A stretch of 64,000 nucleotides of DNA from assembly GCF_963662255.1 (NCBI RefSeq), contig NC_085068.1:3844001-3908000 (forward strand). Reading direction: 5' to 3'. How positions within the stretch are numbered: the first letter of the stretch is position 1; every line of letters begins with the position of its first letter. Below are positions 40,401-52,400 of the stretch, piece after piece. Origin of the DNA: Cinclus cinclus. Its lineage: Eukaryota; Chordata; Aves; Passeriformes; Cinclidae. Position numbers and translations under genes: made by a program. The notes beneath the pieces were generated by a model. That model saw only the letters and a program-made list of their open reading frames with translations, had not been told where the DNA came from and searched no databases.

Positions 40401-42561
40401 ACCAGACATTATAGGTGCCCATTTGTTACAAACTGGGGTCTGCAGTCCCTATGACAATTGATGGAAAAGTCAGAAGGAGATGCCTGAGATCTGATCCCAT
40501 CCTTGAGTTGAGGATTTAGCTCTTGGTTAAGGAAGAAGATGGTGTGATCCCTTTCCTGCTGTCTTATTATGATGTTCTCTCTCATTTCCCTTTCTTGTCA
40601 CATGCAGGCTCTTCTGTCTCAGGATAAGAATCTTTTCCCTCCTTCTCCTCAATAACTCAATAAAATGGGAAATTAATATGGCTCTTTACCTCTCTTTCTA
40701 AAGAGAGAATACATGTACTTTTTCAGATCTCACAGTAACTCCATTCTGTTGAAGGAGAGCCAGGCCAGTGGGAGAAAAGTCAGGGGTGGAGTGGAGGTAA
40801 CTGCAGGTACACACCAACCTGCCCAAGTAGGATGAGTGAGGTTTACATCTGAGTTCCTGCAGCATCAATCTACACTAATGTGAACTGGAGTTGTAGCTTG
40901 GCTGTCCCTTAGAGGCTGAAGGGTAACAGTCCCTGTCAGCTGAGTGATGGATGGGGGTCACACACCAGCCAAATATGTGCTGGGGGTGCCTGGCAAAGGT
41001 GAGCAGTGTGGGGTGACCTGGGGCTGCCAAGGTGCTCTGTTTGGGGGGCTGGCATGCCAGCAGGCTTTGGGCACCTTATCTTGTCATCTTGGATGGGATT
41101 ATTGCTGTGTTTGGGAGTGTAGAGCGTGTGAGAGAAGGACAATTAATTTGGTTTTTAAATAAGACACCCAGCCCGGTACCATGGGCCAGCCCCTGGGTGG
41201 ACAATGATGTTATATATCATTATATTATTATATTCAAGTCCCGTGAGTTCTCTGTGAGCAAAGCCCCTGGCTTGCTCAGACTAGCCAGAGCCAGAGAGGT
41301 TGCTGTGATCCTTGCTGCTTTGCCCCAATGCTCCTCTGCCAGGGAACATTTTCGTCCCATTGCTTTTCCTCTTGATTCAAGTTCATGCAGCTCCTCGGCC
41401 TTTTGAGGACATAAAATTAAGAGGCACAGGCAATTTATCTTTCTGCTGATATAAAGCCTGTTAAAATAGAAACACTGGTTAGGAGCAAAGCTCATAAATT
41501 TTTTTCTGGCCTGTGTGTATATTGCTTTCAACTCCCAGGGTCAGGTAACAAACTGAACCCGTTGGTTCATTCTTTCAGTGATAGGGGCTACTGGCTTTGG
41601 TTCCTGGAGGCAGAAAAGGGAGTGACACTTAGAGGGTCAGGGCTTTGCTCTGAGGGACCACTACCTGTGGATCCCTGGCTTGGGAGCCACTATGAGACAC
41701 CCAGGGTAAGTCTGGGAACCTGGGAAACCCCTGCTGAGGAGAGCACTTCCCAGGGATTATCCCTTTCTTTCCTGGCCAAGTCTGGGCTCATCAGGGAGGG
41801 TTTCCTCCTTCATTCCATGAAAGCAGTAACTTGCTTTTTCTTCCTGGTTGTTCTGTAGGAATGGGGGAAAATGCGCTCCACTAACAATACCCTGCAGGAG
41901 TGGAGGGAAGGCAGGTTGTCCAGCCCTTTCCCTTCCCATGCTGTCATGGAATATCCCTTCAGGAGCTAGAGCAGGGTCACAGTGAGTTCTCAGAGGGGTT
42001 GATGTGTGCATCTGCAGGTGAGGGTGTGTGCACTTCTGGTTCTGTGTGCCCCCACATGCACACTTTGTGGGAAAGATGAATACTGCTGTAAATAGCTGGG
42101 GGAAATCTATTACCAGCTGTAAGGAGAGGAAGATAAAGCTCCCTTGCATTTTGTATCTGGCAGCATGAACCATTCCTGAGTGTGAGAACCAGGCTAGCTA
42201 ATTAAATGTTCCTGCTGCTGCAGTGTGAGCAACATGCTGCGAATCTCTGCAGTCTCCATGCCTGGTGCTTCTGGAGCTGTGCAGAGCCTTCCTCTGCCAC
42301 AGCACTGGGTTCTGGGACTGCCACTTGAAGTTCTCCCTCTCTGGTTCCTCTGCCAGGCAGAGTGTGGGATACCTCATGGCAAGGTGGTTGTTTCAGTGGC
42401 TGCAGCAGATCTGTGGGGTTTGGAAGGAGTGATGCTTTCCTCCTGAGGGAACTGGAGCATGCCTCTGTCCTGGCTCTGCTGCTGCGAGTCTGTGGATTCA
42501 CAGCTGTGCCTGTGACACCACTGCTGGCTCTTGCTGACTGCTCTTCTCTACCTGTGTGCAG

Positions 42562-43498
42562 GTGCTGGACATGGACACAGAGGATGACCCATTGTTACAG
42601 GACACCTGGCCAGAGGAGGAAGATGAAGAGGTAGCCTTCAGTTCCCAGAAGAGGAGAGAGGGTGCTCTGTTGTGTGGAAAAAGCCCGTGCAGAGTCAGGC
42701 CCGTGTGTGTCACACTGCCTGTGTCTGGCTTCTGGAATATTGTTGGCTGGGTGTTCACCAACCCATACTGTGCTGGCTTCATCCTTTTCCTGGGCTGTGC
42801 CATCCCTGCTGTGCTTGCTGTTGTCATGTTCCTCCACTACCCTGCCCTGGACATCGACATCTCCTACAACGCTTTTGAGATCCGCAACCACGAGTCCTCA
42901 CAGCGCTTCGATGCCCTCGCCTTGGCCCTCAAATCCCAGTTTGGGTCGTGGGGGAGGAACCGCCGGGACCTGGCTGACTTTACCTCAGAAACCCTGCAGA
43001 GGCTCATCTTCGAGCAGCTCCAGCAGCTTCACCTCAACGCTTCCCACCTTGGGGTCAGCGCGCGGGTCAAGCGCAGCCCCCCGGAGGGCAGGATGGGCTC
43101 CCTGCAGCCCCAGGGCCACCTGGGCACAGGAAACCAGAGCGCCCGAGTCAGGAGAGGAGCCCCACGTTGGGACTACTCCAGCACTTACATCAGTGCCAAC
43201 ACACAGGCTCACGCTCACTGGCGCATTGAGCTCATTTTCCTGGCTCGGGGGGACTCTGAGAACAACATCTTCACCACCGAGCGCCTGGTCACCATCCACG
43301 AGGTTGAACGCAAGATCATGGACCACCCTCGCTTCCGGGAGTTCTGCTGGAAGCCCCATGAGGTCTTGAAGGACTTGCCCCTGGGCTCTTACTCCTACTG
43401 CTCCCCTCCCAGCTCCCTCATGACCTACTTCTTCCCCACTGAGAGAGGAGGGAAGATTTACTATGATGGCATGGGACAAGACCTTGCTGACATCCAAG
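42562..43498 (+). CDS. DISP3: DISP3 coding exon 1 (start codon, TM1, first extracellular loop)
   Basis: The exon begins after the acceptor tgtgtgcag with 9 untranslated bases, then ATG at 42571. It ends gacatccaag before gtgagc (phase 1). It encodes residues 1-309: an acidic cytoplasmic N-terminus, TM1 near 67-88, the conserved DIDISYNAFEIRNHE segment, and most of the first loop. Loop N-glycosylation sequons are NAS (156) and NQS (188). Two furin-like basic sites, RVKR (165-168) and RVRR (192-195), bound a variable insert that appears shorter than in human. Confidence 0.96.
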
Positions 43499-46400
43499 GT
43501 GAGCTGTGGGCCATGGGGCAAGGGCTGGCATGCTCAAGAAATGCCTCTCCTCAGGTTCAGGCACTCAGTGGTGTGCAGTTAAGAGGAGTGATTATCTTGT
43601 ATGGAGAGGAAGTTGCTGCTGGGCTGTGCCTTGAGGAATTGTCTTTTCTGCACCAGGGCCCCTTTTCAACCCTGCAATTCCAGTCACAGGTCACATAGAC
43701 CCCCACAGGCAAGGGAGAGGAACAAGTGAGGGGGTGTCCTGCTTGGCACAGATGTCTTCTACCGACCCTTATAGATGGCTGTAGTTAACTAGAGCAATGC
43801 CAGGGCTTAGCTGGCCAAACAAATAGGGATGAGCTTCCCTGCACTACAGAGCAGATTAAAGAGGTCTGTGGGCTGCTCCAGCAGCTTGTGAGTCACCAAC
43901 CAGAAAGATTCCTGTAAGGAGAGGAGGAGAAAGGCCCTGCCTACCCCTCCCAGCTCTGTACCCTCTACTTTGCACCTCTAGTAGAACAGAGGCTCTGGGT
44001 GGTGACAAAGAGATGACTCATGAGGACTCTGTGGGTGTGATGTGGCTGTGGGATGTACCCTCCATCTGTCTCCCAAGCCAGGCTGCAGAGGGTAGCTGTC
44101 CAGGAGCTATGCAGGGAGCAAGCAAAGAATTAAGTCCATCTGCTCCAGTAACAGTTCTCCTACCAAAACAGGAAAGAGCATAGTTTCTGCTCTTTCTGGT
44201 GCAAACTCTAGGGAACTGGATTTTGGGAATAGATAGGCAGTGTCTCTTACTCAGAACTAGCTGAGTGCCTGCCTCTCTGCATCCCTCACGCCATCAGATG
44301 GCAGAGGTACCAGGTCACAGCAGAGCCAGGACTCCTCTTCCATGAGCATTGTTTAGTTCTTGTGCTTACAAGTGTAATGGAGAAGATATTGTCCCAGTGT
44401 AAGAGAAGCAGTGGAAGTATTGAGGATGTTGTTGGCTGGGGGTGCTGTGGTTCAGGTCAGTCAGGTAGCAGATATGTCTCTGATGGGGAAGTGCATGTGG
44501 ACAGCAACACAAGCAGTCACAGAACAGAAGCAGAATGTGAGTCTTTGCAGTCTGGGTTTCCCTGGCCCTCCTTGCTCTCTAGAAGGCAGCAGCAGTCAGC
44601 ATCACTCTGATGAAGGGCAGGAAGGCCTCCAGTTTCCCCATGGCAGACTAGAACCTGTGCCTTGCCAAGACAATTAAGCAGGATCTAACAAAAGTGGCGC
44701 TGCTTTCTCCTGCAGGGTCCCTGGAGCTGGCCATGACCCACCCCGAATTCTACTGGTATGTGGATGAGGGCTTGTCTGCTGAAAACATGAAGAGCTCCCT
44801 GCTGAGGAGCGAGATCCTCTTTGGGGCACCGCTGCCCAACTACTACTCTGTGGAGGATCGCTGGGAGGAGCAGCGCCGCAAGTTCCAGAACTTCGTCGTC
44901 ACCTACGTGGCCATGCTGGCCAAGCAGTCCACGAGGTGAGGGTGTGTGCAGGAAGGGCAGGTGGGAGTGCACAAGAGCAGGGAAGGGCAGAGGATGGAAT
45001 AGACCTTTCAGGGCAAAAGCTCTGCCTTAAGTTTCACACCAGGGCAGAAGTGCCTGTTCCACCCCAATAGCCACGTTCCATTTGGCTTCACTGGGAAGGC
45101 ATGGAAGGCTTCACATGCTAGCTTGGCCTACTGGTCAGACTTAAACAGTGGCTATGGCATTATGTTCCAGATGAAGGACAAAAAGTATCTCCATTGAAGC
45201 TGGGCTCAGGCATGGAGCTGTGAATGATGGTGGGGAGCTTATGGCAGGAAACTACTCATGCTCCCCTTTACTGCCACTTCCTACTGCAGCAACATGCCAG
45301 AGACACCAATAGAGACAATGAAAAGGGGACAAAGTTTAGATCTACTGCCAGTCTTTCCATCGAGTCCTTGTCTGGCATTGGAACTTTTTGCTTCCATCTT
45401 AGAAATCCAGTTCTACTGGCTCAAACAGAACTGTCTTCCTGCTCTGAATTTGGGCACCACTGGTCTGATGCAGGGGATGAAATGGTCTTAACTCAAGGCC
45501 ACTCAACCTGTGGATCCAATACTGCTTTTGCTTTTTGTACAGAGAGGTGAGGAGGGGAGTTTCAGGGCAGGATAAATTTCAGGAAGTGCAGGCTTTTTTC
45601 ACCACCAGGTCTGTATGACTTGGTAGAACAGAGCTTTGCTCAGTGCTTGTGAGAGAGAGATGATAAAATAGACATAAAACAGCTAAAAGAGCATCCAAGT
45701 AGTCAAGCAGCTGACAGAAGGCTGTGTGTCCCAGTCTCTGTACCTTCTTAGACTCCAGCTTTTTACTGCCCTGAGTAGTTCCCAGAACAAAGGGATGCTG
45801 ATCTTCAAAAGCAGGTTGGAATGCAGGCAGTCATGGAGCATTCTCAGCAATAGGCTGGGAAAGCAGGTTGTGATTTCTGACAAGCCAAAAGGGAATTGAG
45901 GCCAAGGCTCAGTTCCAAAGCTCAGATCCCTGATAGCCTCCTATGGTGTAGCATTATTGTAGTCCTGGTTAAATTATGTTGGATTACTTCTACTCTGAGC
46001 CTGCTTCCAGAGGCAGAAGCTGGTAAATCATACGGTTTCTGATTAAGCTCTCACTCTGCCTGCATCCACTGTGCTAATATAATAAGCAATGATTAGGATT
46101 CCAGATGGAATTAGGCTTGAAGGCTCCAGGAGCTGTCTATTAGTGCCTAAGACCCACCATGCAGGGGAGGAATTTTAAAAATATTTGACCTGCTCTTTAT
46201 TTTTCTCCTTCCCTGTATGAATTTTACCTCCAGCAGCAACTTTGTTCAACCTGCTCTCACTGCTCTGTTTTCTCAGAGAACTGCCAGGTAATTAGAGCAG
46301 TGACCTCCTTTGCCTCTGGAGAAGATACTGTGCTTCAAACCACCTGGCTCTGCTCCTTTTGTGCTCAACTATTCCTCTTCTTTGATATCTCCCCACCTTA

Positions 46401-49400
46401 GCAAAGTCCAGGTGCTGTATGGAGGGACAGATTTGTTTGACTACGAAGTGAGGAGGACTTTCAACAATGACATGTTGTTGGCCATCATCAGCAGTAGCTG
46501 CATAGCTGTCTTGGTCTACATCCTCACCTCCTGCTCAGGTAGGCTGGAGTCACAGCTACCCTGTTCTAACACAAATCCAAATATGCTGTGTCTCCCTGTG
46601 TCTGTGCAAGCCCAGAGAGAGGCTGATGACCTGGCACCAGTGTGGCTGTATGGCACAGCAGCCTGCAGAAGGGCAAGCCAGTCTGACTCTCCAGAGCAGA
46701 GATTAACAGGCAGGGTGAAGGAAAGACTCATAGGAGATCAGGAATAAGATGCAAATGCCCATCTTGCTAACACTGGCATAAATCTGATGTAATTTTTTAC
46801 AAGAGTCTGCAAGCAGTACTCCTGTACCCCTGAACTGTTCTCTGTCACCAACACATTCATGGGAACCAGTATCCCAACAGGGCAGGTGGGAGGTGTCTGT
46901 TCTCCTGGGGGTGGCCAGAGATACTATTTTTTCCATGTTTCTTTTCTGCTGTAGTGTTTCTGTCATTCTTTGGCATTGCCAGCATTGGGCTAAGCTGCCT
47001 GGTGGCTCTGTTCCTGTACCATGTCGTATTTGGGATCCAGTATCTGGGTATACTCAATGGTGTGGCTGCCTTTGTCATCATGGGGATTGGTAAGCTCTTC
47101 TTTACTCAAAGCCTGTGCTTTACCTGTGCTGCCTTGCCCTGCCTTCTGTCTGCAGGAGAGAAGAAGGTGATGGTGGCAAATGCAGATTGAATTTTCAGGC
47201 CCTTTTCCATTACCTGTAAGTTTAATATTTGCAGGTCAAACGTCAAGGGGGAAGTGAGATTTTTAGCAGGTGTCACTTCTGTGAGCAGAGTATCAATATC
47301 TGCTGTCTTTTTCCAGGAGTTGATGATGTTTTTGTTTTCATCAACACCTATCGCCAAGCCACCCACCTCAAGGACCTGCGGCTGCGCATGATCCACACAG
47401 TCCAGACAGCAGGGAAGGCCACCTTCTTCACCTCCCTGACCACAGCTGCAGCATATGCTGCCAACATCTTTTCTCAGGTACCCCGCACCTTCGGGATTTG
47501 GGGGTTTCCATTTCTGGCAAAGGGCCTCCTAGATCAGGAACCTGCCACCACCATCTGTCCTCTCCTTCAACACAGTGGGCTGCCAGACCTGATTCTTACA
47601 GGGCTGTCCCTTACCTGCTGGAAGGCAGTGGAGTATCCAATACTTCTGAGCCACTGATCAAACAGGCTCTGTCTCAGTGCTTTACCTACCAGGTTTGCTG
47701 ATTATCATGACTGAGGTCAGCGTGTCTGTTGTCAGGTTCCTCAGATATCCTTGCCTGCTGTCTCTCCAGCAATCCTGCCCCAGTTGATCCCGACCCTGTG
47801 TTGTCTCTCTCCATGTAGATCCCAGCTGTGCATGACTTCGGACTCTTCATGTCACTGATTGTGTCCTGCTGCTGGGTAGCTGTGCTCTTCACCATGCCAG
47901 CTGCTCTTGGAATATGGACCCTTTATGTGTCCCCATTAGAGAGCTCCTGCCAAGCCAGGTGAGCCCCAGAGCCTGTGGGTGGGAAGCTGTGGAATTTGCA
48001 GTCAAGGAGGTTTGCAGATTCCTACCCTATCATCTCAGTTTATCCTCGTTCCCCTTGGGCAGCTTGGCTTTGGCTCTGACAGAAGGGAAATTTAAGTTCT
48101 GCCATTCCAGATTGGAGCAAAATGGAAGTCCCAACCTCATTCTCTCTGTCAGTCCTCTTGGTTGAATCCCATGCAATGTTGGACCATTTGTTTCCTTGGA
48201 GCACTTAACACACAGCTAAACCTTCAAGCAGTGGAGACACAAGCCCTGCAAGGCAGACAGGTCACCACTGCTCCTGCCTGTGTGCACAAGCAGGACATGG
48301 AGATTTGTGTTTGAAAGTAGCACATTTCCTTTTCCCCTGCTCTTTAGCACTGCAGATGACCTGGCCTGCTTTTATCAAATAGCAGAAAGATGAAGTGCTG
48401 AAACTCCCATCACTCAGCAGCAGAGTCCATGGCTCAGCCCTGCTCTGTGTATCCAGCCCAGCCCTTGCCCTCTCAGCACTTAGCAATGGAATTTGCCCCT
48501 TGCCATGCCTGTTGTCTTTCCAAGTAACTGGAGCAGGTTGTTGCTGTGCTCCTTGCTACAGAAGGAGCCCTCTGATAACTCTTCACAGGGTATGTGGCTT
48601 AAAACCCTTGCCTTTGTCTCCTTTTCTGCTTCAATCCAGCTGCAGTCAGAAGTGCACCAAAAAGAGTGCCTTGCACCTGGCTGAAGATCTCTTCATTGCC
48701 TCAGAGGTCTCCAGAGCAGGCAGAGACACCCTTCCCTACCTTGATGATGACATCCCACTGCTCAGCGTGGAGGAGGAGCCTGGTATGTGTCTGCTGTGTG
48801 GTGCCTTTAGGGGGATCACACTGCCCTCTTCATCCTCCAGTTCTGCCTACCCCTGACACTGGTCCTTGCATCAGTTCCCTGAATTGTAAGCTGAAGATGG
48901 TGCCATCATGGGAGGTTGTAGGAGTCAAAACTCAGTATTCTTTATAAGTTTGCTTTGAGATCTTCAGTAGGTGTCAGTGCATGCTTTCTTAACTACTTTG
49001 CTAATTCTCTTGGGTCCACTGTGGTCTGCTTTCTGTCTGGAATCACTGATTGTGACATGGATGTAGTAATGAAACATCTAATCCATAACACCAGGACAAC
49101 TCAACTTGGAGTGGTTTTCTCCTCTTCCCTGCCATTTGGAGCACTGTATTTGGGAATCAGGAGAAAGAACACTATTGTTCTCCAGCATCAGCCCCCTAGA
49201 CCAGCTCCTTCCTCATGGTATGAAGAAGGCAGTGACGTGCCTGGGATCACATAAAAAACAAAAAAAAGCCCAGAAATTCCCTATCTGTTGTTATCAGGAG
49301 ATAATCCTTCCAGCCCTTACCCCAAGAAAAAGGTGCTTACAGGGTCATGCTCTCTTGTACTTGGCTTTTAAAACTTGCTGGAATCTCTTCCTTTTAAAAC

Positions 49401-52400
49401 CCCCAACAGTAGTGGTCAGGGCAGTGAGTATCTTTCAGGCCTAGAAGCAAACTGGAACTGGAGATAACTGAATTCCATGGCATGTGCAGAGCCCTTGCTG
49501 CAGGGTAGGCTCTGAGATGCCTTTGGCAGGCAGAGAAGCTCTGATTCTGTGCTGCAAGAGTTCTCCTCAGTATGCCAGAGCCACATGCAATGGTGATGTA
49601 TGGAAATAATCCCTCTCTTCCCTGCAAACAGCAGAATGTTTTCCTCCAGGGCCCCTGGGCATCAGGGGACTGTGTGTGAAGAAGCAAAACAGCTTGTTCC
49701 AGTCGCTGACCAAGCATGGTTTGTAGGTTGGCTGTACAGTGTGCTGGGCATGCTTCATCCCACTACAGCAAGTGCCCTCCTCTCACACACAGAGAAAGGG
49801 GCAGTACCCTTGGCATCCCTGATGTGGAGATAAGAGAATCAGGGAGGAGCCAGGCTGCAGTCAGGAAGAGGTCAGCTGTGTGTAATTAGCAGTTAGACAT
49901 ATTTAGTGGGACAGGGACAAATTGTAATCTAACATAATCTTGTCCCAAGAAGCATGCAGTGTCCCTGGGACAGTGTTTGTGGGGATTGGTAGGGCAAGGA
50001 ATAGCCTGAAGCACAGATTTGGACTGAGCAACAGATTTACATGTGTAGCTGTTGCATGGCAGTGACTTGACAAAGATGGTTCTTAAAACATCCTGGAACT
50101 GCTGCCCCTGCAGGGGTCTTACTCCATCTCTTTAGCCTCAGTGAGTTGTACAGCACCTTGCAGAAGATTTAATAAAGGACAGCGGAGAACTCTGAGAGAC
50201 ACTCATGACACTGAGACTGCTTTTGATTTCTCCCTATTCTAGTTTCCCTGGAAATGGGGGATGTCCCCTTGGTGTCTGTGATGCCAGAAAATCTGCAGCT
50301 CTCTGCAGAGAAGAGCAGCCAAGGTCACTTGATAACTCATCTGCAAGAGCTGCTGGAACACTGGGTGCTGTGGTCTGCAGTGAAGAGCAGATGGGTGATT
50401 GTGGGTAAGGAAGGAGGGGTTGCATCTACATGGATTTTAGAAGCTTTGACATTTCAATCAGTCTCCAAGCTTTGATTAGGGACAAGAGGTGGGAAAAGAG
50501 ACATGGCAAATGGTTTGTAACACAGAGGAAGAGTACTCCCAGAACAGTTAGTCCCTAAGGGACTTTTCCATCCCTTTCTTCTCACTCAGATCTAAAGTGG
50601 CAAATCCTAATGGAGATTTTTCCAAGCATGGGGCTTATTACAAGAAGGCCCAGCTGCCAGTGTGCTTTAGTGGCTGTTCTTTTTCCAGCTGAAAATTCCA
50701 TCTTTCTCCCACATACCTCCTCTCTGAGCATGTGTGAAGTGTGAAGTGCATGTAGGGTCCCACACTAACCCAGGTTTCTGCTTGCAGGGCTCTTTCTCCT
50801 TGTTTTGCTCCTGTCCATATTCTTTGCTAGCCGCCTCCATCCAGCCAGCCGTGCTCCAGTCTTGTTCCGGCCAGACACAAACATCCAGGTGCTGCTGGAC
50901 CTGAAATACAACCTGAGTGCTGAAGGTATCTCCTGCATTACCTGCTCAGGTGAGAACACTGGTCCTCAAACCATTATGGGTGCACCCCAGCATGGCCTAA
51001 GCTCTTGGCTGGAGGAGCTGAAATGTGATGTAGACATCCACAATGTTCAAATATCTCACTGGACATTGGATGGACCCCGTGGAAAGGAGGCACACATTGG
51101 GAATGGGATGGTTGAGTTGCCTGTAGGAGTGGAATATTTAGAAAAGTATTTCCTGGTTTAGCCTTGAACTGTCTAAGTATTTCTTCTGGAGTAATCCCAT
51201 CACAGGCCATGAAAACTGATTATTTTTATTTAAAAGTGCTCATGTCAGTGCCCAGTTGAGGGTCTGTGGCACTGTGTTGCCTGCTCAGGGTTTGGTATTC
51301 AGCAGCAGAGTCTGTGGTGTGCACAGGTCTTTTCTCATGCTGTTCACTCTTTCCTCCCTGACTAACCTTGTGGGACAGGTTTGTTTCAGGAAAAGCCTCA
51401 CAGTTTGCAGAACAACATCCGAACTTCCTTGGAAAAAAAGAAGAGGGGCTCAGGGTCACCCTGGGGAAGCAAAAGCAGCATGAGTGATACAGGGCAGCAA
51501 GGTGAGTGGGGCATGATGACTTTGGCCAGGCCCCAAGGATCCACTGGGGTACAAACTAAACCACATACTCTCAGAATAGCTGATGGGGAATCATCCTCTT
51601 CCTCAGAGACTGCCCCACTGAGCCCTAGGTTGGTGCTGGATGTATGTGGCATCTTTAAAACCCCTTTTCTCTGAATACCTACTGCTCTCTGGGACATGGT
51701 CCTATAACCCAGGTGGCAGTATTGTCTACTGTCATATCCCTCTAATCTGAGTATAGGGCTAGGAACTCCAAGTTTTCACATCCCAGTCCTGTTCACAACC
51801 TTGTTGGCAGGTCACGAGGAGAGTAAATTCAGTTTGCAGGGGATTTTGAGGATAAAACAGTTATTGGGCCAGGTCCCAAGATGACCTGAATCAATAAGCC
51901 ATCAGGAATTAATGGAGCTCAAGATGTACTTTTTATAGCCGTTGAAGTACGTGCTGTGCTGCCAGAAGGCAGAGGCTGTGCCTGGTGTCCCAGAGCAGAC
52001 AGCAGACCAAGAGAACCCTCCTTTGCCCTTGCTGTGTCTGTAGGATTTGCTGATTGACAAGTACCACCAAACCTCATGCCCTCTGTTTTCTTCAGAGCTC
52101 CAGGGAACTGTGTATATCTCCAAGTCCAGGAGCAAGGGAAGACCAGCCATCTATAGATTCTCACTCAATGCCAGTGTCCCTGCACCCTGGCAGATGGTGT
52201 CACCAGGAGACGGGGAGGTGCCTTCATTCCAGGTAAGTCAGTCCAGAATGGACCCCTCTAGCAAGAGGGCAGCACTCAGCAGGTGAGCACAAGAGCCTCC
52301 TCCTGTCTCTCCATGGGGTCCTGTGTAGCTTTGGGTGACATTTTCAGGGCACTTCAGTGGGGTAGTTAGCACAGAAGGCATTGTGCTTGGCATCATCCAA

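Larger units (their letters stand above)
28812..42561. other. DISP3: Inferred first intron of DISP3, no coding exon seen
   Basis: This 13.8 kb lies between the candidate first-exon donor and the acceptor before the start codon. I recognise no coding exon or RNA gene. Simple features are a 17-base T run (28963-28979), a (GT)10 microsatellite (31275-31294), an 11-bp hairpin (37454-37482), small inverted repeats at 32268-32284 and 32331-32363, and a short AT-rich tract (41207-41236). Large first introns of neural genes often hold enhancers, but nothing here identifies one. Confidence 0.5.

Noticed and set aside
42985..43521. Minus-strand frame of 178 codons and the +2 frame 42662-43369
   Set aside because: Shadows of DISP3 coding exon 1, whose own frame is clearly homologous to a known protein.
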